Shown here piece by piece: positions 1 through 5,102 of a DNA stretch of 5,772 bases. How positions within the stretch are numbered: position 1 is the first letter of the stretch; every line of letters begins with the position of its first letter. A program made the position numbers and the translations under genes. The DNA comes from Rubrobacteraceae bacterium (GTDB lineage Bacteria; Actinomycetota; Rubrobacteria; Rubrobacterales; Rubrobacteraceae). The stretch lies in assembly GCA_013698525.1 (NCBI GenBank), contig JACCSM010000017.1, forward strand, positions 1 to 5,772, in the 5' to 3' direction. The notes beneath the pieces are model-generated. The model searched no databases and had not been told where the DNA came from. It saw only the letters and a program-made list of their open reading frames with translations.

Positions 1-166
1 TCTCGAAAGTCTGGCGTACCTGATCCGTGAAGCCGTCCGGCATGGTGCCCGTCTCCGGATTCACAGGACCCTGCCCCGAGATGAACACGAAGTCGCCAGC
101 GACAACAGCGTGGGAGTACGGCCCGGCGGGAACCGGACCCTTCTCCGCCATAACGGTCTTTCTCAT
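1..166 (-). CDS. RidA/YjgF-family enamine/imine deaminase (partial, C-terminus outside window)
   Basis: Translating the minus strand from an ATG at 166 gives 55 residues that run off the window edge. Residues 15-34 carry the typical RidA N-terminal signature, GPYSHAV followed by a hydrophobic strand and FISGQGP. Next comes a loop ending in NPETGTMPDGF and the start of a helix (TDQVRQTFE), as in YjgF/RidA proteins. Family members are about 125-130 residues long, so roughly 70 are missing, including the catalytic arginine region. The start is supported by an AGAAGGGAG-like ribosome site about 6 bases upstream; the ATG at 151 (M6) is less well placed. RidA proteins are cytosolic trimers that hydrolyse 2-aminoacrylate and related enamines/imines released by PLP enzymes. 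The gene begins 28 bp after the deacylase stop, so it is probably the third gene of that operon. Family assignment is secure; the exact substrate is inferred from the neighbours. Confidence 0.9.
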   Translation of the reverse strand, partial: MRKTVMAEKGPVPAGPYSHAVVAGDFVFISGQGPVNPETGTMPDGFTDQVRQTFE

Positions 167-194
167 CGATTCTCCCTTCTTGCTGGATTGTCTG

Positions 195-1799
195 CTACCT
201 TCCTGTATCGGTGCTCCTTCGTATCACTGTACCTTCTCCAGTCCTCAGGAGAGCGCCGGCCTCTACGGCTTTCGCTCCGTTGACCAGGACGTGCGAGATC
301 CCCTCGGGGAAGTGTTTGGGGTCTTCGTAGGTGGCCGTGTCCACGATCTTCTCCGAGTCGAACACGACCAGATCTGCGGCGTATCCAGGCGCGATGAGCC
401 CCCGCTTGCCCAGCTTGAACCTCCTGGCAGGAAAAGAGGTCATCTTCCTGACAGCCTCCTCGAGGGAGAGCAGCTTCTTCTCCCTAACGTACCTGGCGAG
501 GACGTGCGGGAAAGTGCCGTAGAGGCGAGGGTGGGGTTTTTCGGCCTGGTCGTGAAGGCTGTCCGAGGCGATGAGAGATCTTTCCCACCGGATCACCTGC
601 TCAACGTCGGAGCCTGCCATGTGGAAGAATACGATGGAGACTTTCCCGTCCTGCTCGAGGAGCAGGTCCATCATGCAATCCTCGGGTTCTATCCCCCTCG
701 ACTCACTTACCTCTACGACGTTCTTGCCTGCCAAATTCGCGTCATGGTCTCTGCTCAGCGAGGAGATGTACACACTGTCCCACCCCGTGGAGGCTACGAG
801 GTTGTCCCAGTCATCTTGCTCCTGTCCCAACTCGGCTTTGATCCTCTCCCTGGACGCTGGATCTCCGAGCCTCTCCAGGGTCTTAGAGACGCCGCCTTCG
901 AGAGCCCAGGGCGGAAGCATCGTAGTCAGAGAGGTGGACCCTGCGGTGTAAGGGTATACGTCACAGGTGACGTCGAGCCCTCTGGACCGCGCTCTCTCGA
1001 TAAGTTCCATAGCCTTGTTTACGCTGCCCCAGTTGCTCCCTCCTGCCGCTTTGAGGTGGCTGACCTGGAGCGGGACGCCGGACCTCTCGGCGATCCAGAT
1101 GACCTCTTCTATGGAGGGGACCAGGCTGTTTCCCTCGCCCCTGATATGGGTCGCGAGCAGCCCGCCGTAGCGCGAGAGCACCGAGCACAGCTCGGCGAGC
1201 TCCTCCCTTGGCGTGTAGCTGCCCGGTGCGTACATCAGACCAAGGGACAGGCCTATCGCTCCGGCCTGAAGGGCCTCCTCGAGCAAGCGTTTCATACGGT
1301 CCAGCTCCTCGCCTGAGGCCGGTCTGTTCTCGAAGCCCATCACGGCTATCCTCAGCGTCCCGTGCCCTACGTAAGTCGCTACGTTCTCTGAGGGTCTCGC
1401 GTCCAGCAAGGCGTCAAAGTATTGTTCGACGGTCTCCCAGCGCCACTCTCTCCCCGTGTCGCCGAGGACGGGCTCGACGTAGGTACGGAGCAGATCCAGG
1501 TTGTGCGGCGCGAAGGGGGCCGGCGTCATCCCGCAGTTCCCGACGACCTCCGTTGTGACTCCCTGCTGGAGTTTGATCTCACTGCGAGGATCATCCAATA
1601 CCATGAGGTCAGAGTGGCAATGGCCGTCTATAAAGCCGGGCGAGACGACCCTGCCACCGGCATCGATCGTCTCGAGCCCTCTCCGGTTCACCCTTCCGAG
1701 TTCCACTATGATGCCGTCTTTGATCCCGACGTCGCCGAAGAACCAGGGATTGCCTGTTCCGTCAACGACACGCCCGTTCTGGAGCACGAGGTCCAACAC
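195..1799 (-). CDS. N-acyl-D-amino-acid deacylase (D-aminoacylase, amidohydrolase superfamily)
   Basis: The 534-residue product should hydrolyse N-acyl-D-amino acids to a free D-amino acid and a carboxylate, in the cytosol (no signal peptide). An N-terminal beta-sandwich strand (LQNGRVVDGTG, 7-17) leads into the metal motif GHCHSD (H60, H62). The QGVTTEVVGNCG block (79-90) holds C90, which bridges the metal in characterised D-aminoacylases. H218 (THIRGEG) and H248 (SHLKAAG) are the other expected metal ligands. D413 (ASDS) is the expected catalytic aspartate, followed by the hallmark HPRLYGTFP (423-431). The C-terminal sandwich returns at PGYAADLVVFD (471-481). Length fits the family (about 480-540). 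The start is GTG; the alternative is nearly forced because only 9 bases separate it from the previous stop. Side-chain specificity (neutral, D-Glu or D-Asp) cannot be read from the sequence. It lies between the PLP enzyme and RidA genes. Confidence 0.93.
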   Translation of the reverse strand: MLDLVLQNGRVVDGTGNPWFFGDVGIKDGIIVELGRVNRRGLETIDAGGRVVSPGFIDGHCHSDLMVLDDPRSEIKLQQGVTTEVVGNCGMTPAPFAPHNLDLLRTYVEPVLGDTGREWRWETVEQYFDALLDARPSENVATYVGHGTLRIAVMGFENRPASGEELDRMKRLLEEALQAGAIGLSLGLMYAPGSYTPREELAELCSVLSRYGGLLATHIRGEGNSLVPSIEEVIWIAERSGVPLQVSHLKAAGGSNWGSVNKAMELIERARSRGLDVTCDVYPYTAGSTSLTTMLPPWALEGGVSKTLERLGDPASRERIKAELGQEQDDWDNLVASTGWDSVYISSLSRDHDANLAGKNVVEVSESRGIEPEDCMMDLLLEQDGKVSIVFFHMAGSDVEQVIRWERSLIASDSLHDQAEKPHPRLYGTFPHVLARYVREKKLLSLEEAVRKMTSFPARRFKLGKRGLIAPGYAADLVVFDSEKIVDTATYEDPKHFPEGISHVLVNGAKAVEAGALLRTGEGTVIRRSTDTGR

Positions 1800-1804
1800 A
1801 CCAG

Positions 1805-1811
1805 CCCCCTA
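1805..1811 (-). promoter_or_regulatory. Ribosome binding site of the deacylase, overlapping the upstream stop codon
   Basis: Read on the minus strand, TAGGGGG combines the TAG stop of the PLP-enzyme gene with a G-rich Shine-Dalgarno-like stretch, 5 bases before the GTG start at 1799. The overlap supports the GTG as the true start and suggests the two genes are translated from one message. Confidence 0.6.
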
Positions 1812-2921
1812 CCGAACTTTCCCGCGGGCAGCCACCCGCATCTCCTCCACACCACCGTCCTCCCCAGCAAAGTACACCTCATCGTGCAGATTCACCGTAC
1901 TACAGATGTGGTTGGGGATTATCTGCAACGTGTCGCCCACCTCGAGGTCGCAGTCCTCGTCCACAGAGAGCATCCCGTGCTCCTCCGTGAGCCTCTCCAG
2001 CACAGCGTCGGGGTATCCGACGATGTGGCCGTATCCCTCCAGGTTCAGCGGCTCCGCGCCCGGGGCTACATCGGTTGCGAAGGTCTTACTCCCGCCGTCG
2101 ATCACGGCCAGGTCCGGAGCAGGCCTGCTCACCACCATGCACACCACGACGGCTGCGCATTCGTCGAGAGAGCAGGTGCCGAGTCGGGCCTGCATCCTGT
2201 CGTAGAATACGTAGGTTCCGGGCCTGATCTCCGTCACCCCGTCTACCTTCGCCACGTACTCCGCCGTCGGCGTGGAGCCCACGCTGACATCGTCCACCCC
2301 TATGCCTTGCTCCCTCATCTGGGCCGCCAGGGAGACCATGAGTTGACCCTCTTCGAGGCCAGCCTTCTCGAGCTCCAGCGTCCGTGAGCCGCCCAGAACG
2401 GCGCCGCGGTAGGTGTAGATGCCTGTGAGATCCAGGTTGTCCATGCCCTCGATCTCGCCCGCCAGCCCGACGGCTTCGTCATACAGAACCCCAGTGCGCC
2501 TCAGGCCCGTGTCAACCTCGAGCCTGACCTCAAGCATGCGACCCTCCGCCACAGCCGAGAGTCTCCTGGCCCCTTCGAGGCTATCTACCCCGACGACGAG
2601 CCTCACCCTCTCGCCAAGCCGGATCACCTGCCGAATCTTCGCTTCCGTCACCAGCGGGTAAGCGATAAAGATGTCCTCTATACCACCATCCGCCATGACC
2701 TCAGCCTCAGACACCTTGGCCACCGTAATCCCCGCAGCCCCGGCCTCCAACTGTTCCCTAGCTATACCCGGGATCTTGTGCGTCTTCACGTGAGGCCTCA
2801 GCGCAACCCCATTCTCCCAGGCAATATCGGCCATCTTCAGTAAGTTTCTCTCCATCTTCGTGCCGTCGATCAAAACGTACGGAGTTCCACCAGACACGTC
2901 CCCGACACTCCTGCTCACCAT
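1809..2921 (-). CDS. Fold-type III PLP enzyme, D-serine dehydratase / D-threonine aldolase family
   Basis: The 370-residue product has an alanine-racemase-like TIM barrel followed by a C-terminal beta domain (D-ser_dehydrat type). TPYVLID (13-19) opens the barrel. RPHVKTHK (42-49) carries the PLP-binding lysine, K46 by alignment to the family motif. GSTPTAEY (215-222) and the segment from EIRPGTYVFYD (231-241) are typical phosphate-binding and dimer-region motifs. PNHICSTVNLHD (336-347) supplies the metal pair H338 and C340. A His-x-Cys pair is what I recall for zinc-dependent eukaryotic D-serine dehydratases, whereas characterised D-threonine aldolases use His and Asp. This favours dehydration of D-Ser/D-Thr to an enamine over aldol cleavage, but does not prove it. 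Start ATG at 2921 has a modest GGTAGGG site about 7 bases upstream. It is probably the first gene of the three-gene operon. Family is confident; the precise reaction is moderate. Confidence 0.88.
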   Translation of the reverse strand: MVSRSVGDVSGGTPYVLIDGTKMERNLLKMADIAWENGVALRPHVKTHKIPGIAREQLEAGAAGITVAKVSEAEVMADGGIEDIFIAYPLVTEAKIRQVIRLGERVRLVVGVDSLEGARRLSAVAEGRMLEVRLEVDTGLRRTGVLYDEAVGLAGEIEGMDNLDLTGIYTYRGAVLGGSRTLELEKAGLEEGQLMVSLAAQMREQGIGVDDVSVGSTPTAEYVAKVDGVTEIRPGTYVFYDRMQARLGTCSLDECAAVVVCMVVSRPAPDLAVIDGGSKTFATDVAPGAEPLNLEGYGHIVGYPDAVLERLTEEHGMLSVDEDCDLEVGDTLQIIPNHICSTVNLHDEVYFAGEDGGVEEMRVAARGKVR

Positions 2922-2940
2922 CCGTACACCCTACCAGGAA

Positions 2941-3022
2941 ACGAAATGGGAAATGGAAATTTGAAATGGTGAGTTGTCCGCTGACACGGCACTATTTCCA
3001 ACTTCGCAATTCACGATTCACG
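2941..3022. repeat. Short heptamer repeats between the operon and the toxin gene
   Basis: On the plus strand, GAAATGG occurs at 2943-2949, 2950-2956 and 2963-2969, with a variant GAAATTT at 2956-2962, giving four near-contiguous units. A second heptamer, ATTCACG, is tandemly duplicated at 3009-3015 and 3016-3022 and runs into the last codons of the toxin gene. The stretch is AT-richer than the genes beside it. It forms the leader of the D-amino-acid operon, but I see no convincing -35/-10 pair or strong terminator hairpin in it. Confidence 0.6.
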
Positions 3023-3436
3023 AAACGGATTCTCGACAGTCAATCCTTCGATCCGCTGCCCGTCCTGCAAGTCCTCACTGTAGAGCCGGGTGCAGCCTGC
3101 ATCGAGGGCGGCAGCGATTATGAGTGAGTCGTAGAAGCTGTAGCGGTAGCGCGCCTGGAGATCCAGGGTGCGGCGGTAGAGCGCCAGGCTAGGTGAGACC
3201 GTCCACAAGGGCCCGAGCACATGTCCGAGGAAACGACCGGCGTCCTGCGCTGTCATCGGCGTCGGTAGCTTGTAGATTACGACGTTCAATGTCTCCTGGA
3301 CGACCTGAAAGCTGATGCTTGCGCTGTGAGCCTGCAGGGCGGACTCCACGATCTCACTGGCTATTTCACGCTTACGTTCATTCGTCTCGTCGAACAGGTA
3401 GACGAAGACGTTGGAGTCTATGAAATCATCGCTCAT
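3011..3436 (-). CDS. PIN-domain toxin, VapC-type ribonuclease
   Basis: The 141-residue product is a single PIN domain. These toxins are Mg-dependent RNases that cut tRNA, rRNA or mRNA when the antitoxin is lost. The acidic residues expected in the active site are present: D7 in FIDSNVFVYLFD, E48 in VVQETLN, D103 in SFYDSLI (before a helix of alanines) and D122 in LYSEDLQDG. The C-terminal GLTVENPF matches the usual last strand of the family (GL.v.NPF). Length is normal. The ATG at 3436 lies inside the antitoxin gene; the reading frames overlap by 11 bp (3426-3436), which implies translational coupling. The RNA target cannot be inferred. The last codons coincide with a tandem ATTCACG repeat, so the extreme C-terminus may be a recent extension, although NPF itself is conserved. 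Confidence 0.92.
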   Translation of the reverse strand: MSDDFIDSNVFVYLFDETNERKREIASEIVESALQAHSASISFQVVQETLNVVIYKLPTPMTAQDAGRFLGHVLGPLWTVSPSLALYRRTLDLQARYRYSFYDSLIIAAALDAGCTRLYSEDLQDGQRIEGLTVENPFRES

Positions 3437-3650
3437 TCATCTCGTCCCGAGTAAACGTGCGGCCACCGGTACGAACCTTGCCGCGTAGTTCCCGGACCAC
3501 CGCCATCGCCTCCTCAGCTTGCTGCTCACGCCGCGCATAATTCGCCAACCATAGCCGAAACTGCTCGTTCAGGGTCGTGTGCTCAGCCCGCGCCCTTTCC
3601 CTTGCAGCTTCGATCAAGCTCTCGTCAGCGCTCAGCGTGATGTTCTTCAT
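3426..3650 (-). CDS. Antitoxin of the PIN toxin, ribbon-helix-helix type
   Basis: The 74-residue product starts MKNITLSADESLIEAAR. It has a short beta strand (ITLS), a charged helix (about 9-23), a turn with TTLNE (25-29) and a second helix (FRLWLANYA). This is the layout of a ribbon-helix-helix (Arc/MetJ-like) DNA-binding domain. The C-terminal half (about 40-74) is charged and probably disordered until it wraps the toxin. Such antitoxins neutralise the PIN nuclease and repress their own promoter as toxin-antitoxin complexes. The ATG at 3650 follows a strong GGAGGAG site (3659-3665), and a 30-bp palindrome sits just beyond. The gene overlaps the toxin gene. Assignment rests on fold pattern and context; the exact antitoxin subfamily is not certain. 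Confidence 0.87.
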   Translation of the reverse strand: MKNITLSADESLIEAARERARAEHTTLNEQFRLWLANYARREQQAEEAMAVVRELRGKVRTGGRTFTRDEMNER

Positions 3651-3658
3651 CGCCCAGA

Positions 3659-3665
3659 CTCCTCC
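3659..3665 (-). promoter_or_regulatory. Strong ribosome binding site of the antitoxin
   Basis: Minus-strand GGAGGAG ends 8 bases before the ATG at 3650. It is the strongest Shine-Dalgarno match in the window and contrasts with the toxin's weak, embedded site. That fits the usual excess of antitoxin over toxin. Confidence 0.7.
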
Positions 3666-3678
3666 GCAGCATCGTTAC

Positions 3679-3708
3679 ACACGAGTTGAGTGTACACTTA
3701 ACTCGTGT
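3679..3708. promoter_or_regulatory. 30-bp near-perfect palindrome, probable toxin-antitoxin operator
   Basis: The left arm, ACACGAGTTGAGTGT (3679-3693), pairs with the right arm (3694-3708) at 14 of 15 positions. The only mismatch is 3688 against 3699, and there is no spacer: the axis falls in TGT|ACA. It ends 28 bases upstream of the antitoxin ATG and 13 bases upstream of its ribosome site, the expected place for an operator bound by dimers of a ribbon-helix-helix repressor. A TACACT inside it on the minus strand could be a weak -10 element, but no clear -35 accompanies it. In RNA it could also fold into a hairpin, but no U-tract follows it, so a terminator is less likely. Confidence 0.7.
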
Positions 3709-3715
3709 TGTTCTA

Positions 3716-3817
3716 CTAGAGTGTCTCCTCGTGGGGAATCAGTCTGGCAAGGTTGTCGATAACGGTGTCGGCGATGCGGAATTTCGTTTCCTCAGCGCGC
3801 TCTTGCCTCAAGGCCAA
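3716..3817 (-). pseudogene. Possible small ORF or gene remnant ending in tandem TAG stops
   Basis: A minus-strand frame opens after a TGA at 3821-3823 and can start at TTG 3817 or TTG 3811. It encodes about 33 residues, including ETKFRIADTVIDNLARLIPH, and ends at TAG TAG (3713-3718). The peptide looks like genuine amphipathic protein sequence (alternating I/V/L with charged residues), not antisense noise. It overlaps the last 9 codons of the upstream helix-turn-helix gene. I do not recognise a family. It may be a tiny coupled gene, the surviving end of a larger gene lost when the toxin-antitoxin module arrived, or an out-of-frame tail of the preceding protein. No clear ribosome site is visible. 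Confidence 0.3.
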
Positions 3818-4154
3818 GCCTCATAAGCCGGGATCGGATAGCAGAGGGTTGTCGTCCGAGATGATCCGCCATCTCGGCGACTGTATTGCCCTCTTGGCAC
3901 ATCCCGGCAAGTTCTCTGTCTTCCTCGTCCATCCAGCGCTCGTAAGCCCGAGAATGTTTCTGCTTGATCTTCGTGATCCGCTCGTCATACACCGAGTAGG
4001 ATTCTAGTAGTTCTAGAGCTTCCTCTGCCGCGGCAAAGATGTCGAGATAGGTGATATCCGCGTGACTGTCCACAATCTGCGCGTAGCTGTGCCCATCAGC
4101 TATGAGCCGGAGTACAGTAACGCTCTTCCGGTTTAGCTTTTGCGATCTCGCCAT
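3792..4154 (-). CDS. Small protein with DUF433-like N-terminal half and Myb/SANT-like HTH C-terminal half
   Basis: From the ATG at 4154 the product has 120 residues. Residues 10-50 (SVTVLRLIADGHSYAQIVDS, then ITYLDIFAAAEEALELL) resemble the helical part of DUF433, a family often found as antitoxins of PIN toxins. Residues 71-115 (YERWMDEEDRELAGM, then NTVAEMADHLGRQPSAIRSR and LMRLGL) match the common 'W..EED..L...y..G.s..EiA..LgR...AI..RL.kLGL' helix-turn-helix. I infer DNA binding and regulation; no enzyme motif is seen. A TTG at 4166 would add four residues, but ATG 4154 is better: GGGTGA lies 4 bases upstream, and the ATG overlaps the stop of the methyltransferase remnant in TGATG. That coupling suggests it was originally the partner of the methyltransferase. 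The frame is intact. Confidence 0.75.
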   Translation of the reverse strand: MARSQKLNRKSVTVLRLIADGHSYAQIVDSHADITYLDIFAAAEEALELLESYSVYDERITKIKQKHSRAYERWMDEEDRELAGMCQEGNTVAEMADHLGRQPSAIRSRLMRLGLEARAR

Positions 4155-4585
4155 CAGTTCACCCAAAATACCTGCATCACCTCGTCGTCGAGATGATTGA
4201 TTACCTTCGCTGCGATGCGACCGAACTCGGGGGGCGGAACGGGCGGGAGTTGTCGCTGTTTAGCATGGCCCGCGCTTCCTCGTTGATCTCGGCCCTACAC
4301 GTAGTCTTGAGCAATTTGCGAGGATCGTTGACGCCGAGGAAGTAGGCGTGGCGGACAAAGAAAGTCTCTTCGTCGTAGTCGGGGTCTATCAACCAGCAGA
4401 CGATGCCCTTGTACCTATTGCTAAGTACTTGGTGCCGGGATGAAACACGTCCATGCCATTGACCTTTGCCGGATGCGGCCGTTGACGGAGTCACGTACTT
4501 CGATGTCCGTCTCGCCGACGCTTACGAGCAGGTTTCTCTTTCCAATATTCTCGTGGTCGTCAGTCATGTGCAGGTTATCGGCCAT
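4154..4585 (-). pseudogene. Frameshifted C-terminal remnant of a site-specific DNA methyltransferase
   Basis: Four consecutive minus-strand segments in different frames read as one protein tail. About 4585-4472 gives MADNLHMTDDHENIGKRNLL, then VSVGETDIEVRDSVNGRI. About 4469-4423 gives AKVNGMDVFHPGTKYL. About 4419-4235 gives NRYKGIVCWLIDPDYDEE, then FFVRHAYFLGVNDP and SDNSRPF. Finally 4228-4154 gives EFGRIAAKVINHLDDEVMQV and a short tail ending in TGA. As I remember it, 'IACWFIDTDY.EESFFVRHAYFLGANDPY' through 'SRPF....GRIAVKVINH.GDEV.KV' is the conserved tail of a family of adenine-specific methyltransferases (Mod-like, COG2189 type). The catalytic DPPY and SAM motifs are absent: nothing upstream in the window continues the protein. 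Each junction needs the same net change (loss of one base, or gain of two); the last is at a six-C run (4229-4234). Decay with loss of the N-terminus is likeliest. Family name is moderate confidence; broken frame is high. Confidence 0.65.
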
Positions 4586-4609
4586 GTGCAGGTCAACTTA
4601 TATGCAGGT
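4565..4609. repeat. Three imperfect direct repeats of CATGTGCAGGT
   Basis: Plus-strand CATGTGCAGGT occurs exactly at 4565-4575 and 4583-4593, 18 bases apart, with a degenerate third copy (ATATGCAGGT, 4600-4609). On the minus strand the two exact copies fall in frame and encode DLHM-AD and NLHM-TD at the upstream edge of the methyltransferase remnant. They mark the point beyond which the coding signal is lost. Confidence 0.55.
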
Positions 4610-4743
4610 CTCGAACACAGGATATGGCCGAGCTCATGGAACCCGGAGGCTTGGACATCGAAGTTGAAGGCGCACTTCGGATACCGAGGGCTTCTTCGAA
4701 CACTGCGGCTACCAGACGGTGGTCCAATCTCTATGGCGGGACT
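4598..4743. other. Gene-poor gap between the pyrophosphohydrolase and the methyltransferase remnant
   Basis: No credible gene, RNA gene or strong terminator is visible. All minus-strand frames contain stops or unrecognised peptides. It probably spans the deletion that removed the methyltransferase N-terminus and its own upstream region. Confidence 0.5.
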
Positions 4744-5088
4744 CTAGAGGTCTGTGTACTTCTTGTTTGATCCATAAGATTTCTCTAGTGGATACTTTCG
4801 CTCATTGACTGTCATCTTCTCTGACACAACAGCTTGAAGATCTATCGAGAGGTCATGCGCCAGATAGGTTAGCAGGATCGCGATGTCGGCGACCTCGGCC
4901 GTAATTGCTGCACGGTGTTCTTCTAGTATGTGGGGAGCTTGCTGGTCGTTCGACCAAACAAAGTGCTCGAGTAACTCTGCAGCCTCGACTGAGAGGGCTG
5001 AAGCAACATTGCGCACTGTGTGGAATTGTTCCCAATCCCTGGCCCGTCGGAACTCCAATAAAGCCTCGACCAACTCAGGTGTGAGCAT
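4744..5088 (-). CDS. MazG-like nucleotide pyrophosphohydrolase
   Basis: The 114-residue all-helical product matches the small MazG-like / RS21-C6 (dCTPase-like) group, which hydrolyses (d)NTPs to the monophosphate and pyrophosphate using Mg ions. FRRARDWEQFHTVRNVA (13-29) is the usual first helix. SVEAAELLEHF (33-43) provides the first metal motif ExxE (E35, E38), and AEVADIAILL (64-73) the second, ExxD (E65, D68). The tail NERKYPLEKSYGSNKKYTDL (95-114) matches the conserved N..KYP and G...KYT of this group. Length is typical for the single-domain form. ATG 5088 has only a weak AAGAGA site, and it lies 14 bp after the stop of the HNH gene, so the two are probably co-transcribed. A house-cleaning role or a nucleotide-depleting defence role are both possible; the nucleotide is not determined. 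Confidence 0.88.
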   Translation of the reverse strand: MLTPELVEALLEFRRARDWEQFHTVRNVASALSVEAAELLEHFVWSNDQQAPHILEEHRAAITAEVADIAILLTYLAHDLSIDLQAVVSEKMTVNERKYPLEKSYGSNKKYTDL

Positions 5089-5102
5089 TTTCTCTTGTGT
5101 CC

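Noticed and set aside
27..1316. 429-codon plus-strand open frame opposite the deacylase
   Set aside because: Its product has no recognisable motif and is antisense to a gene with all expected catalytic residues. Long antisense frames are common opposite GC-rich genes.
1422..2387. 321-codon plus-strand open frame spanning the deacylase/PLP enzyme junction
   Set aside because: It crosses two well-supported minus-strand genes and has a biased, His/Val-rich shadow composition with no family resemblance.
2941..3022. CRISPR array
   Set aside because: The repeats are only 7 bp, directly adjacent and without unique spacers; no cas gene is present.
3679..3708. Palindrome as a rho-independent terminator of the upstream gene
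   Set aside because: No run of U follows on the minus strand, the hairpin would have no natural loop, and its position before the antitoxin ribosome site fits an operator better.
4229..4234. Programmed frameshift or phase variation at the six-C run
   Set aside because: A single C-tract could be phase-variable, but two further frame changes with no repeat tract and the missing N-terminus make decay or sequencing error the simpler explanation.
4598..4743. HELGH (HExxH zinc-peptidase-like) motif in a minus-strand peptide
   Set aside because: The five-residue match stands alone: the flanking sequence does not resemble any metallopeptidase, there is no start with a ribosome site, and the frame closes shortly after.
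4466..4747. 93-codon plus-strand open frame over the methyltransferase remnant
   Set aside because: It is antisense to segments with clear methyltransferase-tail similarity, and its own translation has no recognisable domain.
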